DNA of 64,000 bases from Streptomyces sp. SID12488 (lineage in GTDB: Bacteria > Actinomycetota > Actinomycetes > Streptomycetales > Streptomycetaceae), in contig NZ_JAAGLT010000011.1 of assembly GCF_010548275.1 (NCBI RefSeq), positions 186,001 through 250,000 on the forward strand, read 5' to 3'. Below the pieces are notes generated by a model. It made no database searches and was not told where the DNA came from. It saw nothing but the letters and a program-made list of their open reading frames with translations. Below are positions 7,558 through 15,938 of the stretch, one piece after another. Every line of letters starts with the position of its first letter. Position 1 is the stretch's first letter. The position numbers were made by a program, and so were the translations under genes.

Positions 7558-9819
7558 ATGCTTGGATCAACCCACGGCACCCTCACCACCGACTCCCGCC
7601 GGGCCCGGGTCATCGCCTGCGGTGAGCAGCCCTCGCCTGTCGTGCACGGCAGGCCCGCCGATGTCGACGACCTCGACGTCAGCGGCCGGCCGCTGTACTC
7701 CGGCGTGCCCGATCTCGACCGCTTCTTCCGGCCCGAGTCCCTGGCGGTGATCGGTGCCTCGGACGCCGAGGGGCGGCCGAACACCGGTATCACCCGGCAG
7801 TTGCTGGCGTGGGCCGAGCGGGTCGGTGCCCGGCTGCACCCGGTGCACCCGACCCGCGAGTCCGTCTTCGGCATACCCTGCTTCCCCTCCGTCGCGGACC
7901 TGCCCGAGCAGATCGATCTCGCCGTACTCCTGGTCGCCGACCCCCTTCCCGTGGTCGAGCAACTCGCCGAGGCCAAGGTGAAGTTCGCCGTCGCCTTCGC
8001 CTCCGGGTTCGCGGAGACGGGCGAGGCGGGCGCGGAGGCACAGGCCCGCCTGTCCGCCGCGGTCCGACGCTCGGGCCTGCGGCTGCTCGGCCCGAACACC
8101 AACCTCAACGCCTTCGAGAACTTCCGCGAGGACCTCGACGGCCCGGCGATCGCCCTGATCACCCAGTCCGGCCACCAGGGCCGTCCCGTCTTCGCCCTCC
8201 AGGAACTCGGCATCCGCCTCTCCCACTGGGCCCCCACCGGCAACGAAGCCGATCTGGAGACCGCCGACTTCATCTCGTACTTCTCCGAACGGCCCGAGGT
8301 GGGCGCCATCGCCTGCTACGTCGAGGGTCTGAAGGACGGCCGCTCCTTTCTCCTCGCCGCCGACCGGGCCGCCCGGCGCGGAGTACCCGTCGTCGCGGTC
8401 AAGGTGGGCCGCACCGAGACCGGCGCCCGCACCGCCGCCTCCCACACCGGCAAACTGACCGGCGCCGACAAGGTGGTGGACGCGGCGATGCGGCAGTACG
8501 GAGTGATCCGCGTCGACGGACTCGACCAACTCCAGGACACCTCGGCCCTGTTGGCCCGCGCCCGCCGTCCGCTCGCCGACGGGGTCGCCGTCTATTCGAT
8601 CTCGGGCGGCACGGGCGCGCACTTCGCGGACCTGGCGACCGAGGCCGGACTGAACCTGCCGCAGCTGTCCTCCGACAAGCAGACCGAGCTGCACCAGTGG
8701 ATACCCGACTACCTGAACGTGGCCAACCCGATCGACAGCGGCGGGCATCCGGTCGGCGACTGGCGCGGCCGGAAGATCATCGACGCGATCCTCGCCGACC
8801 CGGCGGTGGGCGTCCTGGTCTGCCCCATCACCGGCCCCTTCCCCCCGATGAGCGACAAGCTCGCGCAGGATCTCGTGGACGCGGCCGAGCAGACGGACAA
8901 GCTGGTGTGCGTGATCTGGGGCTCGCCGGTCGGCACGGAGGCGGCGTACCGCGACACCTTGCTCGGCTCCTCCCGCGTGGCCACCTTCCGCACCTTCGCG
9001 AACTGCGTGACAGCTGTCCGCGCCCACCTCGACCACGCCCGGTTCACCGCCTCCTACCGCTCCCCCTTCGACGAGGCACCGCGCACCCCGTCGCCCAGTT
9101 TCCGCAAGGCGCGGGCGCTGATGCGGCCGGGCCAGGCGCTGAGCGAGCACGCCGCCAAGCTGCTGCTGCGCGCGTACGGAATCCGGGTGCCGCGCGAGCA
9201 GTTGGTGACCAGCGCGGCGGCGGCCGTCCGGGCGGCGGGGCTGGTGGGCTACCCGGTGGTGATGAAGGCGTCGGGCGGCGAGATCGCGCACAAGACGGAA
9301 CTCGGGCTGGTGAAGATCGGGCTGACCTCGGCCAGCCAGGTCCGGGACGCCTATCGCGAGCTGACCGACATCGCGCGCTACGAGGGCGTGGACCTGGACG
9401 GCGTACTCGTGTGCCAGATGGTCGAGCGGGGCGTCGAGATGGTCGTCGGCGTCACGCACGACGACCTGTTCGGCCCGACGGTGACGGTGGGGCTCGGCGG
9501 CGTGCTCGTGGAGGTGCTCCAGGACACCGCCGTACGCGTGCCGCCCTTCGGTGAGGTCCAGGCACGGGACATGCTGACCGAGTTGCGCGGGCGCGCCCTG
9601 CTGGACGGGGTCCGGGGGCGCCCCCCGGCCGACCTGGACGCGCTCGTCGAGGTCGTCATGCGGGTGCAGCGCATGGCGCTGGAACTCGGGGACGAGCTGG
9701 CGGAGCTCGACATCAACCCGCTGATGGTGCTGCCCAGGGGGCAGGGAGCGGTGGCGCTGGACGCGCTGGCGGTGTGCGGCCCGGGTCCGGGCCGGGACAC
9801 CGACCAGCCATTGCCCTAG
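7558..9819 (+). CDS. Acyl-CoA synthetase, NDP-forming type (acetate-CoA ligase family)
   Basis: 753 residues. The order is: CoA-binding Rossmann domain (DLDRFFRPESLAVIGASD near residue 45), succinyl-CoA-ligase-like flavodoxin domains (LITQSGHQGRPVFALQ; HTGKLTGADKVVDAAMRQYGVIRVD), and a C-terminal ATP-grasp domain (GIRVPREQLVTSAAAAVRAAGLVGYPVVMKASGGEIAHKTELGLVKIGL, ending LAELDINPLMVLP). This is the fused alpha-beta layout of ADP-forming acetyl-CoA synthetases, also used in CoA activation or transfer of carboxylic acids. The ATG at 7558 follows GGAG and two operators; an upstream extension to 7384 would run through the operators. 28 bases before the enoyl-CoA hydratase gene, so one operon. Confidence 0.88.
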   Translation: MLGSTHGTLTTDSRRARVIACGEQPSPVVHGRPADVDDLDVSGRPLYSGVPDLDRFFRPESLAVIGASDAEGRPNTGITRQLLAWAERVGARLHPVHPTRESVFGIPCFPSVADLPEQIDLAVLLVADPLPVVEQLAEAKVKFAVAFASGFAETGEAGAEAQARLSAAVRRSGLRLLGPNTNLNAFENFREDLDGPAIALITQSGHQGRPVFALQELGIRLSHWAPTGNEADLETADFISYFSERPEVGAIACYVEGLKDGRSFLLAADRAARRGVPVVAVKVGRTETGARTAASHTGKLTGADKVVDAAMRQYGVIRVDGLDQLQDTSALLARARRPLADGVAVYSISGGTGAHFADLATEAGLNLPQLSSDKQTELHQWIPDYLNVANPIDSGGHPVGDWRGRKIIDAILADPAVGVLVCPITGPFPPMSDKLAQDLVDAAEQTDKLVCVIWGSPVGTEAAYRDTLLGSSRVATFRTFANCVTAVRAHLDHARFTASYRSPFDEAPRTPSPSFRKARALMRPGQALSEHAAKLLLRAYGIRVPREQLVTSAAAAVRAAGLVGYPVVMKASGGEIAHKTELGLVKIGLTSASQVRDAYRELTDIARYEGVDLDGVLVCQMVERGVEMVVGVTHDDLFGPTVTVGLGGVLVEVLQDTAVRVPPFGEVQARDMLTELRGRALLDGVRGRPPADLDALVEVVMRVQRMALELGDELAELDINPLMVLPRGQGAVALDALAVCGPGPGRDTDQPLP

Positions 9820-9847
9820 CCACCACAAGAGACGGAGCGGCACCCCC

Positions 9848-10690
9848 ATGATTTCCTCCCCCGAAGAACCCGATACGCCCGAAAAATCCGTTGAGTCGAT
9901 TGAGTCATTGGTACTGCACGCCACTGACAATCAGGTCTCGTGGATCACCCTCAACCGGCCCGAATCCCTCAACGCCATCACCCCTGAACAGCGAGAACGC
10001 CTCATCCAGCTCTTCTCGGACGCCTCCGCCGACCCCACCGTACGAGCCGTCGTCCTCACCGGCACGGGCCGCGGCTTCTGCACGGGCGCGGACCTGCGGG
10101 GAGGCGGACAGGCCGCCGGGGAGCGGATCGCCGGTGATGTGGCCCGAGTCATCCGCCTGGGCGCCCAGCGCCTGATCTCATCGATCCTCGACTGCGAGAA
10201 GCCGGTCATCGCGGCGGTGAACGGTACGGCGGCCGGCCTCGGTGCCCACCTGGCCCTCGCCTGCGATCTGGTCCTGGCCGCCGAACAGGCCCGTTTCATC
10301 GAGGTGTTCGTGCGGCGCGGGCTGGTCCCGGACGGCGGCGGGGCATACCTGCTCCCCCGTCTGATCGGCCCGCAGCGCGCGAAGGAGCTGATGTTCTTCG
10401 GCGACGCGCTGACGGCCCCGGACGCCGAGCGTCTGGGCCTGGTCAACCGGGTCGTACCGGCCGAGGACCTCCACAAGACGGCCCGCGAATGGGCGGAGCG
10501 CCTGGCCACCGGTCCGACCCGCGCCCTCGCCCTCACGAAGCAGCTCGTCAACGCCTCCCTCGACTCCGACCGCGCGACCGCCTTCGCCGCCGAGGCCGCC
10601 GCCCAGGAGATCAACATGACGACGGCGGACGCGCAGGAAGGCGTCGCGAGCTTCATGGAGCGTCGCAGCCCGCACTACAACGGGAGCTGA
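9848..10690 (+). CDS. Enoyl-CoA hydratase/isomerase family protein
   Basis: 280 residues with the crotonase fold: ITLNRPESLNAITPEQRERL, VVLTGTGRGFCTGADL (first oxyanion-hole segment), KPVIAAVNGTAAGLGAHLALACDL (second oxyanion segment), and RGLVPDGGGAYLLPRLIG. At the usual catalytic positions it has the PaaG-like Asp (VPDGGG) rather than the two glutamates of a standard hydratase, so isomerase or another crotonase chemistry is possible. Follows the acyl-CoA synthetase at 28 bases with an AGACGGAG ribosome site. Confidence 0.88.
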   Translation: MISSPEEPDTPEKSVESIESLVLHATDNQVSWITLNRPESLNAITPEQRERLIQLFSDASADPTVRAVVLTGTGRGFCTGADLRGGGQAAGERIAGDVARVIRLGAQRLISSILDCEKPVIAAVNGTAAGLGAHLALACDLVLAAEQARFIEVFVRRGLVPDGGGAYLLPRLIGPQRAKELMFFGDALTAPDAERLGLVNRVVPAEDLHKTAREWAERLATGPTRALALTKQLVNASLDSDRATAFAAEAAAQEINMTTADAQEGVASFMERRSPHYNGS

Positions 10691-10711
10691 CTGCCTTGCG
10701 GGGCTTCACTT

Positions 10712-10726
10712 CTGACGCTCCGTCAG
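10712..10726. promoter_or_regulatory. Operator palindrome, regulon site 4
   Basis: CTGACG-CTC-CGTCAG, perfect 6-bp arms. It sits only 5 bases before the ATG at 10732, so either the flavin reductase mRNA is leaderless or nearly so, or translation starts at a later Met (10741 or 10759). Confidence 0.72.
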
Positions 10727-10731
10727 TTCCA

Positions 10732-11415
10732 ATGGAACGCATGTTGGGACAAGCGGGAATGGCGGCGGCTGCCGTCCGGTATCTCAGGTCGGCCGGGTCA
10801 CCGACAGTGGCGTCCACGGTCGCGAGCCCCGTCGAGGCGCTGCCCCGGCCGGACTTACGGGCGGTCGGTGAGGACGAGCGGGCACCGGTCGCCCCGGCCG
10901 AATTCCGGCGCGTACTGGGCAACTTCGCGACCGGCGTCACCGTCATCACGGCACCTGCCGCCGAAGGCGAGAGCGCCCCCGCCGGCTTCGCCTGCCAGTC
11001 CTTCGCCGCCCTCTCCCTCGAACCGCCCCTCGTCGTCTTCATGGTCGGCCGTACGTCGAGGACATGGCCGCTCATCGCGCGCGCCGGCGTCTTCTGCGTC
11101 AACGTACTGGGCGCCGACCAGGACGAGTTGTGCCGGGGGTTCGCGAGGAGCGGCACGGACAAGTTCGCGGGGGTCGACTACGACGCGTCCCCGGTCTCCG
11201 GCTCCCCACGCCTCACGGGCGCCGCCGCCTGGGTCGACTGCACGATCCACGCGGTGCACACGGGCGGCGACCACTTGATCGTCGTAGGCCGGGTGGAGGC
11301 GCTGGGGACGGGCGAGAGCGAAGGCACTCCGCTGCTGTTCCACCGTGGGCGGTTCACCCGACCCGGGGGCGACCAGGACGCCCCCGGACAACCTCCGGCC
11401 TCCACAACGGCCTGA
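10732..11415 (+). CDS. Flavin reductase-like protein (HpaC/HsaB family), with a TTA codon
   Basis: About 227 residues. After a 55-residue low-conservation N-terminus comes the flavin reductase split-barrel domain: FRRVLGNFATGVTVIT, GFACQSFAALSLEPPLVVFMV, WPLIARAGVFCVNVLG, and HTGGDHLIVVGRVEAL. The family supplies reduced FMN/FAD to a two-component monooxygenase. The only flavoprotein nearby is the unrelated FMO-like enzyme at 6.1 kb, so its partner oxygenase is not obvious. Codon 42 (10855-10857) is TTA, which in Streptomyces is read only by the bldA tRNA. Preceded by operator site 4; the start among the Mets at 10732, 10741 and 10759 is uncertain. Confidence 0.85.
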   Translation: MERMLGQAGMAAAAVRYLRSAGSPTVASTVASPVEALPRPDLRAVGEDERAPVAPAEFRRVLGNFATGVTVITAPAAEGESAPAGFACQSFAALSLEPPLVVFMVGRTSRTWPLIARAGVFCVNVLGADQDELCRGFARSGTDKFAGVDYDASPVSGSPRLTGAAAWVDCTIHAVHTGGDHLIVVGRVEALGTGESEGTPLLFHRGRFTRPGGDQDAPGQPPASTTA

Positions 11416-11545
11416 CGTCGGCGGCACGTGCCGTACAAGGGGGCGGCGCGGACTTTGAGCCTGGGTTGACACGGCACGGCCAGGCGCCGGTCCGGTCCGT
11501 ATGAAAACCCGGTCGCTGTCGATCAGGGCGCTTGGAAGCATTCCG

Positions 11546-11806
11546 TCATGAACACCCAGTGTCGACCCGCTCCTCGCCCTCGAACACCTCGTCCGCCTCC
11601 GCACGCATCTGTGCGTAGTCCACACGCGGAAGCATGAGATGTCGGGCGACCAACTGCTCGGCGCTCGGCCTGCACCGACCCGTCAGCGGACGCAGTTCGG
11701 CGACCTCTATGCCGTTGCGTGTGACGCGGTACGTCTCACCGGCCGCGACATCATCGATGACGGCGGCGGAGTTGTCGCGGAGCTCACGCTGAGAGATCGT
11801 CTTCAC
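11546..11806 (-). CDS. Phd/YefM-family antitoxin, orphan
   Basis: 86 residues starting MKTISQRELRDNSAAVIDDVAAGETYRVTRNGIEVAELRPL, the classic Phd/YefM DNA-binding dimer fold, with a C-terminal helical toxin-binding tail. A PIN or RelE/Doc toxin would be expected just downstream on the minus strand, but the next 130 bases hold no such frame. The protein ends RVDTGCS; VDTG is reminiscent of the first residues of PIN toxins, so the toxin may have been deleted with its first codons left fused. Regulation by autorepression is expected for the family. Confidence 0.8.
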   Translation of the reverse strand: MKTISQRELRDNSAAVIDDVAAGETYRVTRNGIEVAELRPLTGRCRPSAEQLVARHLMLPRVDYAQMRAEADEVFEGEERVDTGCS

Positions 11807-11886
11807 ATGCCAAGCGTGGCCCCGCGCGTCTCAGTGCGCTACGCCTTTCGTCCGCGGCGGATGCGTGCTGACCACGCCGGAATCCC

Positions 11887-13278
11887 TCAGGCCGGCGCTC
11901 CCACCACCCGAGCCGGCCCGCGCCGCCGTATCACCAGCGCCATCAGCGCCGCAGCCGCGCACAGCGCGCCCGACGCGTACCAGACCACGTCGTACGAGCC
12001 GAAGACGTCCCGGGCCAGGCCGCCCAGGAAGGCGACGAGAGCCGCGCCGACCTGGTGGGAGGCGAGGACCCAGCCGAAGACGATCGCGCTGTCGTCGCCG
12101 TAGTGCTCGCGGCACAGGGCGATGGTGGGCGGGACCGTGGCGACCCAGTCGAGGCCGTAGAAGACGATGAAGAAGATCATCGGGGGGTGGACGGACGGCG
12201 CCATCAGCATCGGGAGGAACAGGAGCGAGACGCCGCGCAGCGCGTAGTACACCGCGAGGAGGCGGCGCGGGTCGTAGCGGTCGGTGAACCAGCCGGAGGC
12301 GATCGTGCCGACCACGTCGAAGACGCCGACGACCGCGAGCAGTGAGGCGGCGGCCGTGATGGGCATGCCGTGGTCATGGGCGGCGGGCACGAAGTGGGTC
12401 TGGATCAGGCCGTTGGTGGAGGCCCCGCAGATCGCGAAGGTGCCGGCGAGGAGCCAGAACGGGCCGGTGCGGACCGCCGACAGCAGCACCTTGACCGTCC
12501 GTCGTGCGGCGCCCTGCACTGGGGGCGGTTTCGGTACGAACTCCTGCGCCCCGTAAGGCTTCAGGCCTACGTCCGCCGGGTGGTCGCGCAGCAGCAGCCA
12601 GACGAAGGGGATGACCGTCAGGGCGGCCAGGGATACCGTCACCGCCGCCGGGCGCCAGTCGTACGTCTCGATGATCCATGACAGCAGGGGCAGGAAGATC
12701 AGTTGGCCGGAGGCCGAGGCCGCGGTCAGGATGCCCGTCACCAGGCCCCGGCGCTCGGTGAACCAGCGGTTGGTGACCGTCGCCGCGAAGGCGAGCGCCA
12801 TCGAGCCGGTGCCCAGGCCGACCAACAGGCCCCAGCACAGCATCAGTTGCCAGGCGGCCGTCATCCACACGGTCAGACCGGAGCCGAGCGCGATGACCGC
12901 GAGGGCGACCGCGACGACCCGCCGGATGCCGAAGCGGTCCATCAGCGCGGCGGCGAAGGGCGCCGTCAGCCCGTACAGCGCGAGGTTGATGGAGACGGCG
13001 GCCCCGATCGTGCCCCGTGACCAGTCGAATTCGTCGTGGAGCGGATCGATGAGCAGCCCTGGCAGGGACCGGAAGGCGGCGGCGCCGATGATCGTCACGA
13101 ACGCGACGGCGGCGACGAACCAGGCACGGTGGATATGGATGGGGAGGCGCGGGGTCCGGCCGGGCTTCCGGAGGCGACCGGAGGTATCAGCGGTCTCGGT
13201 CGCAGCGGCGGCGGCATCGGGCGCATCGGGCGTCTGTCTGGAGGTCGTCGTCACGCTGTCAAGCTTCCGACCTGCCAA
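11887..13278 (-). CDS. MFS transporter, oxalate:formate/monocarboxylate type
   Basis: 463 residues. A 50-residue hydrophilic N-terminus precedes 12 predicted membrane helices in two halves. Marks include LLIDPLHDEFDWSRGTIGAAVSINLALYGLTAPFAAALMDRFGIRRVV (helix 1-2 and the D-R-x-G motif) and a long central loop rich in Pro. The DEFDWSRG motif and the loop resemble the oxalate/formate antiporter and monocarboxylate porter branch, so it probably moves an organic acid. It diverges from the GlxA-type regulator with 47 bases between starts, and that regulator probably controls it. Confidence 0.85.
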   Translation of the reverse strand: MAGRKLDSVTTTSRQTPDAPDAAAAATETADTSGRLRKPGRTPRLPIHIHRAWFVAAVAFVTIIGAAAFRSLPGLLIDPLHDEFDWSRGTIGAAVSINLALYGLTAPFAAALMDRFGIRRVVAVALAVIALGSGLTVWMTAAWQLMLCWGLLVGLGTGSMALAFAATVTNRWFTERRGLVTGILTAASASGQLIFLPLLSWIIETYDWRPAAVTVSLAALTVIPFVWLLLRDHPADVGLKPYGAQEFVPKPPPVQGAARRTVKVLLSAVRTGPFWLLAGTFAICGASTNGLIQTHFVPAAHDHGMPITAAASLLAVVGVFDVVGTIASGWFTDRYDPRRLLAVYYALRGVSLLFLPMLMAPSVHPPMIFFIVFYGLDWVATVPPTIALCREHYGDDSAIVFGWVLASHQVGAALVAFLGGLARDVFGSYDVVWYASGALCAAAALMALVIRRRGPARVVGAPA

Positions 13279-13325
13279 CTCTCCGAACGAGTGGCCGGAA
13301 GGACAGCATTCGCTAGGATCGGGCC

Positions 13326-14384
13326 ATGCCTCTGGCCCCGAAATGCACTCAGAGAGACACCAAGGCCGACCCTGACTTCCGCCCCCACCGTGTCGTCGTC
13401 CTCGCCCTGGACGGCGTGCTGCCCTTCGAGCTGGGCATCCCGCACCGCATCTTCGGCCGCCCCAGGGACGCCCTGCGCCGACACCTGTACGAGGTCGTGA
13501 CCTGCTCGATCCGCCCCCCGGGACCGGTCGAGACCGACGCCGACTTCGCCATCCAGGTCGCCCACGGCCCGGAGGTGCTGGCCACCGCCGACACCGTGAT
13601 CGTCCCGGCGTCGTACGAACTCGGCCCGGTCTTCGAGGAGGGCGTGCTGACCGACGAACTGGCCGTCGCCCTCGCCCACATCCGGCCCGGCACCCGGCTC
13701 GCCTCCATCTGCACCGGCGTGTACGTGCTCGCCGCAGCCGGCCACCTCGACGGGCGCCCGGCCACCACGCACTGGGCCGACGCCGAGCACCTCCAGCGGC
13801 TCTTCCCGAAGATCAGGGTCGACGCCGACGTCCTGTACATCGACGACGGCGACGTGCTGACCTCGGCCGGCGTCGCGGCCGGGATCGACCTGTGCCTGCA
13901 CATGGTGCGCCGCGACCACGGCACCGCCGTCGCCAACGAGGTGGCCCGCCGTACGGTCGTACCGCCCCACCGTGCCGGCGGGCAGGCGCAGTACATCCAA
14001 CGCCCGGTTCCGGAGCCTCAGTTGGCGAGCACGACCACCGCCCGCGCCTGGGCGCTCGGCCGCCTCCACGAACCGCTCCAGCTGCGCGACATGGCCGAGC
14101 AGGAGTCCATGTCGGTGCGTACGTTCACACGCCGGTTCCGAGAGGAGGTCGGTGTCAGCCCCGGCCAGTGGCTCACCCAGCAGCGAGTGGAACGGGCCCG
14201 GCACCTCCTGGAGTCCACCGACCTCTCCGTCGACCAGGTGGCCCACGACGCGGGCTTCGGCACGGCCCAGTCGATGCGGCAGCACCTACAGGCGACCCTC
14301 GGCGTCACCCCCACCACGTATCGCCGCACCTTCCGGGCGGGCAGCGTCGGAGCGGCAGGGGGCGGCGACCGGATCGCGACTTGA
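13326..14384 (+). CDS. GlxA-family transcriptional regulator (DJ-1/PfpI + AraC HTH)
   Basis: 352 residues. The N-terminal half is a DJ-1/PfpI class I amidotransferase-like domain (VVVLALDGVLPFELGIPHRIFG; IVPASYELGPVF; RLASICTGVYVLAAAGHLDGRPATTHWADAEHLQRLFP), with the Cys in SICTG at the nucleophile elbow. The C-terminal third is a double AraC helix-turn-helix (LQLRDMAEQESMSVRTFTRRFREEVGVSPGQWLTQQRVERARHLLESTDLSVDQVAHDAGFGTAQSMRQHL). Such proteins bind a small ligand and control a neighbouring gene, here most likely the divergent MFS transporter. Its 3' end overlaps the convergent MFS gene by 99 bases. Confidence 0.9.
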   Translation: MPLAPKCTQRDTKADPDFRPHRVVVLALDGVLPFELGIPHRIFGRPRDALRRHLYEVVTCSIRPPGPVETDADFAIQVAHGPEVLATADTVIVPASYELGPVFEEGVLTDELAVALAHIRPGTRLASICTGVYVLAAAGHLDGRPATTHWADAEHLQRLFPKIRVDADVLYIDDGDVLTSAGVAAGIDLCLHMVRRDHGTAVANEVARRTVVPPHRAGGQAQYIQRPVPEPQLASTTTARAWALGRLHEPLQLRDMAEQESMSVRTFTRRFREEVGVSPGQWLTQQRVERARHLLESTDLSVDQVAHDAGFGTAQSMRQHLQATLGVTPTTYRRTFRAGSVGAAGGGDRIAT

Positions 14385-15785
14385 GCCGAGAGGCCCTGCC
14401 GGGTCGGTAGGCCCTACCGAGTCGAGAGGCCCCACCAGGTCGGCAGGCCCTGCCGGGTCGGCAGGCCGCCCTACCGAGCCGACTGGCCCTACCGCGTCGG
14501 CACGACCGGCGGTTACGACCCTGCCGTCCCCGCGTGCCGCCGACCGGTCACCGGAGCGCGTCTCGCCCCACCAGCCGACGGCCGTCAGCACCAGCGTCAG
14601 GGCCACCCCGGCCAGGACGGCCGTGGACGGTGTCGTCACCTGGAGCAGGGCGCCCGCGAGCGAACCCGCCGCCGCGTAACCCGCACCGGCAGCCGCGTAC
14701 ATGACCGAGTAACCCGCGGCCAGGGCGCTCGCCGGAAGCGCATCGCGCAGGGACAGGTTTCGGGTGACCAGAGCGCACGACTGGAGCATGCCGCCCACGG
14801 CCAGCGCGGCGGCGATCCCGGCCTTGTCCGGTGTCAGCGCGGCGACGGCGACACAGCCGGACATCCCGCCGATCAGGACCACACTGCGGGTGCGCAGCCG
14901 TCCCGGCCAGGCCCGGAGGCCGTAGAGGAACGCGCCGAGTCCCGCGCCCACCGCCATGCCCGCCAGTATCGGGCCGGACCAGCCGACGCCGATGCCGCGC
15001 TGTTCGAGGAGCGCGGGCAGGACGAGTTCGGCCAGGCCCAGCAGGGTGAGGCTGGCGGCGCCGGTGACGTACACCGGCCAGGCGCCCGTCAGGAGCCCGA
15101 GCAGCGAATGGCCCGCACCCTTCTTTCCCGGCCCGCTCGCCATTCCCTGAGCGCTCGCCTCTCCTTGAGCGCTCCGCTCTCTCTGCGCGCTCTCCTCTCC
15201 CCGCGCGTCGTCCGCCTCCCAGCCGGCCGGGAGAAGCCACAGGCCCGCGACCGACGCGGCCATCAGGGCGGCGCCGAGGAGCAGCGGGAGGCGCGGTGCC
15301 ACGCCCAGCGCCAGGCCGGTGACAGCGACCGGTGAGACGGCCCAGATGCCCGACATCAGCATCGACTCGGTGGACATCGCCTGTGCCACGGCCCGCGCCG
15401 GAACCAGGTCGGTGAGCATCGCGCGCAGTCCGCCCGCGACCGCGGCCGGAGCGCCGCCGGCCACGAACGCGAACGCCGCGAGGACCACGGGATGCGCGGT
15501 GGGAAACACCCCGAGTGCCGTGAACCCGGCGGCTCCGGCCACGAGGGCAGCGGCAAGTTGCGGACGGGCCCGGTCGGGACGCAGTCGCAGGCCGATGGCC
15601 GGAGCGCCGACGATCTCGCCGAGCACGAACGCGGCGGCGAGCGCGGCGCCCAGGGCATAGCCGCCCGGTCGTTCGCGCACCAGGAACACTACGGCCAGCG
15701 GGGCCATGGCGACCGGCATCCGGGCACCGACGGAGGTGCAGGCCCAGATCAGGACCTGCTTCGAGGCGACGTCGCGGTAACTCAT
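14286..15785 (-). CDS. MFS efflux transporter with a repetitive C-terminal tail
   Basis: 499 residues: about 12 membrane helices to residue 410, a charged Ser/Gln-rich middle loop with EESAQRERSAQGEASAQG repeats, and a tail of roughly 85 residues made of degenerate GPVGSVGRPADPAG units. The tail ends inside the coding sequence of the convergent GlxA regulator. The transporter core (RERPGGYALGAALAAAFVLGEIVGAPAIG) resembles drug or metabolite exporters. The tail may simply be the result of losing an earlier stop. Starts at the 15785 ATG; substrate unknown. Confidence 0.8.
   Translation of the reverse strand: MSYRDVASKQVLIWACTSVGARMPVAMAPLAVVFLVRERPGGYALGAALAAAFVLGEIVGAPAIGLRLRPDRARPQLAAALVAGAAGFTALGVFPTAHPVVLAAFAFVAGGAPAAVAGGLRAMLTDLVPARAVAQAMSTESMLMSGIWAVSPVAVTGLALGVAPRLPLLLGAALMAASVAGLWLLPAGWEADDARGEESAQRERSAQGEASAQGMASGPGKKGAGHSLLGLLTGAWPVYVTGAASLTLLGLAELVLPALLEQRGIGVGWSGPILAGMAVGAGLGAFLYGLRAWPGRLRTRSVVLIGGMSGCVAVAALTPDKAGIAAALAVGGMLQSCALVTRNLSLRDALPASALAAGYSVMYAAAGAGYAAAGSLAGALLQVTTPSTAVLAGVALTLVLTAVGWWGETRSGDRSAARGDGRVVTAGRADAVGPVGSVGRPADPAGPADLVGPLDSVGPTDPAGPLGSSRDPVAAPCRSDAARPEGAAIRGGGDAEGRL
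14386..14510. repeat. Tandem degenerate repeat of about 18-21 bases
   Basis: Units built on GTCGGCAGGCCCTGCCGG recur about six times between the GlxA stop and the body of the convergent MFS gene. They encode the GP-rich transporter tail on the minus strand and can form many small hairpins, so they may double as a terminator for both genes. Confidence 0.7.
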
Positions 15786-15938
15786 GGCACGACGCTAGGC
15801 GGCGGCACCGACAAAGCCCCAGGGAGTTTCCGCAGCCTGTGGAAAATTCCCGCCATGCCCCGGACAAGACCGGAGGACACCGAAGTCATCGAAGTCGCCG
15901 GAGCCGCTCAAGGGAACGCCCGCACCCCCCCTCAGCGC

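Noticed and set aside
7567..9930. Minus-strand open frame of 787 codons opposite the acyl-CoA synthetase
   Set aside because: No domain and low complexity; the plus-strand gene has all CoA-ligase motifs.
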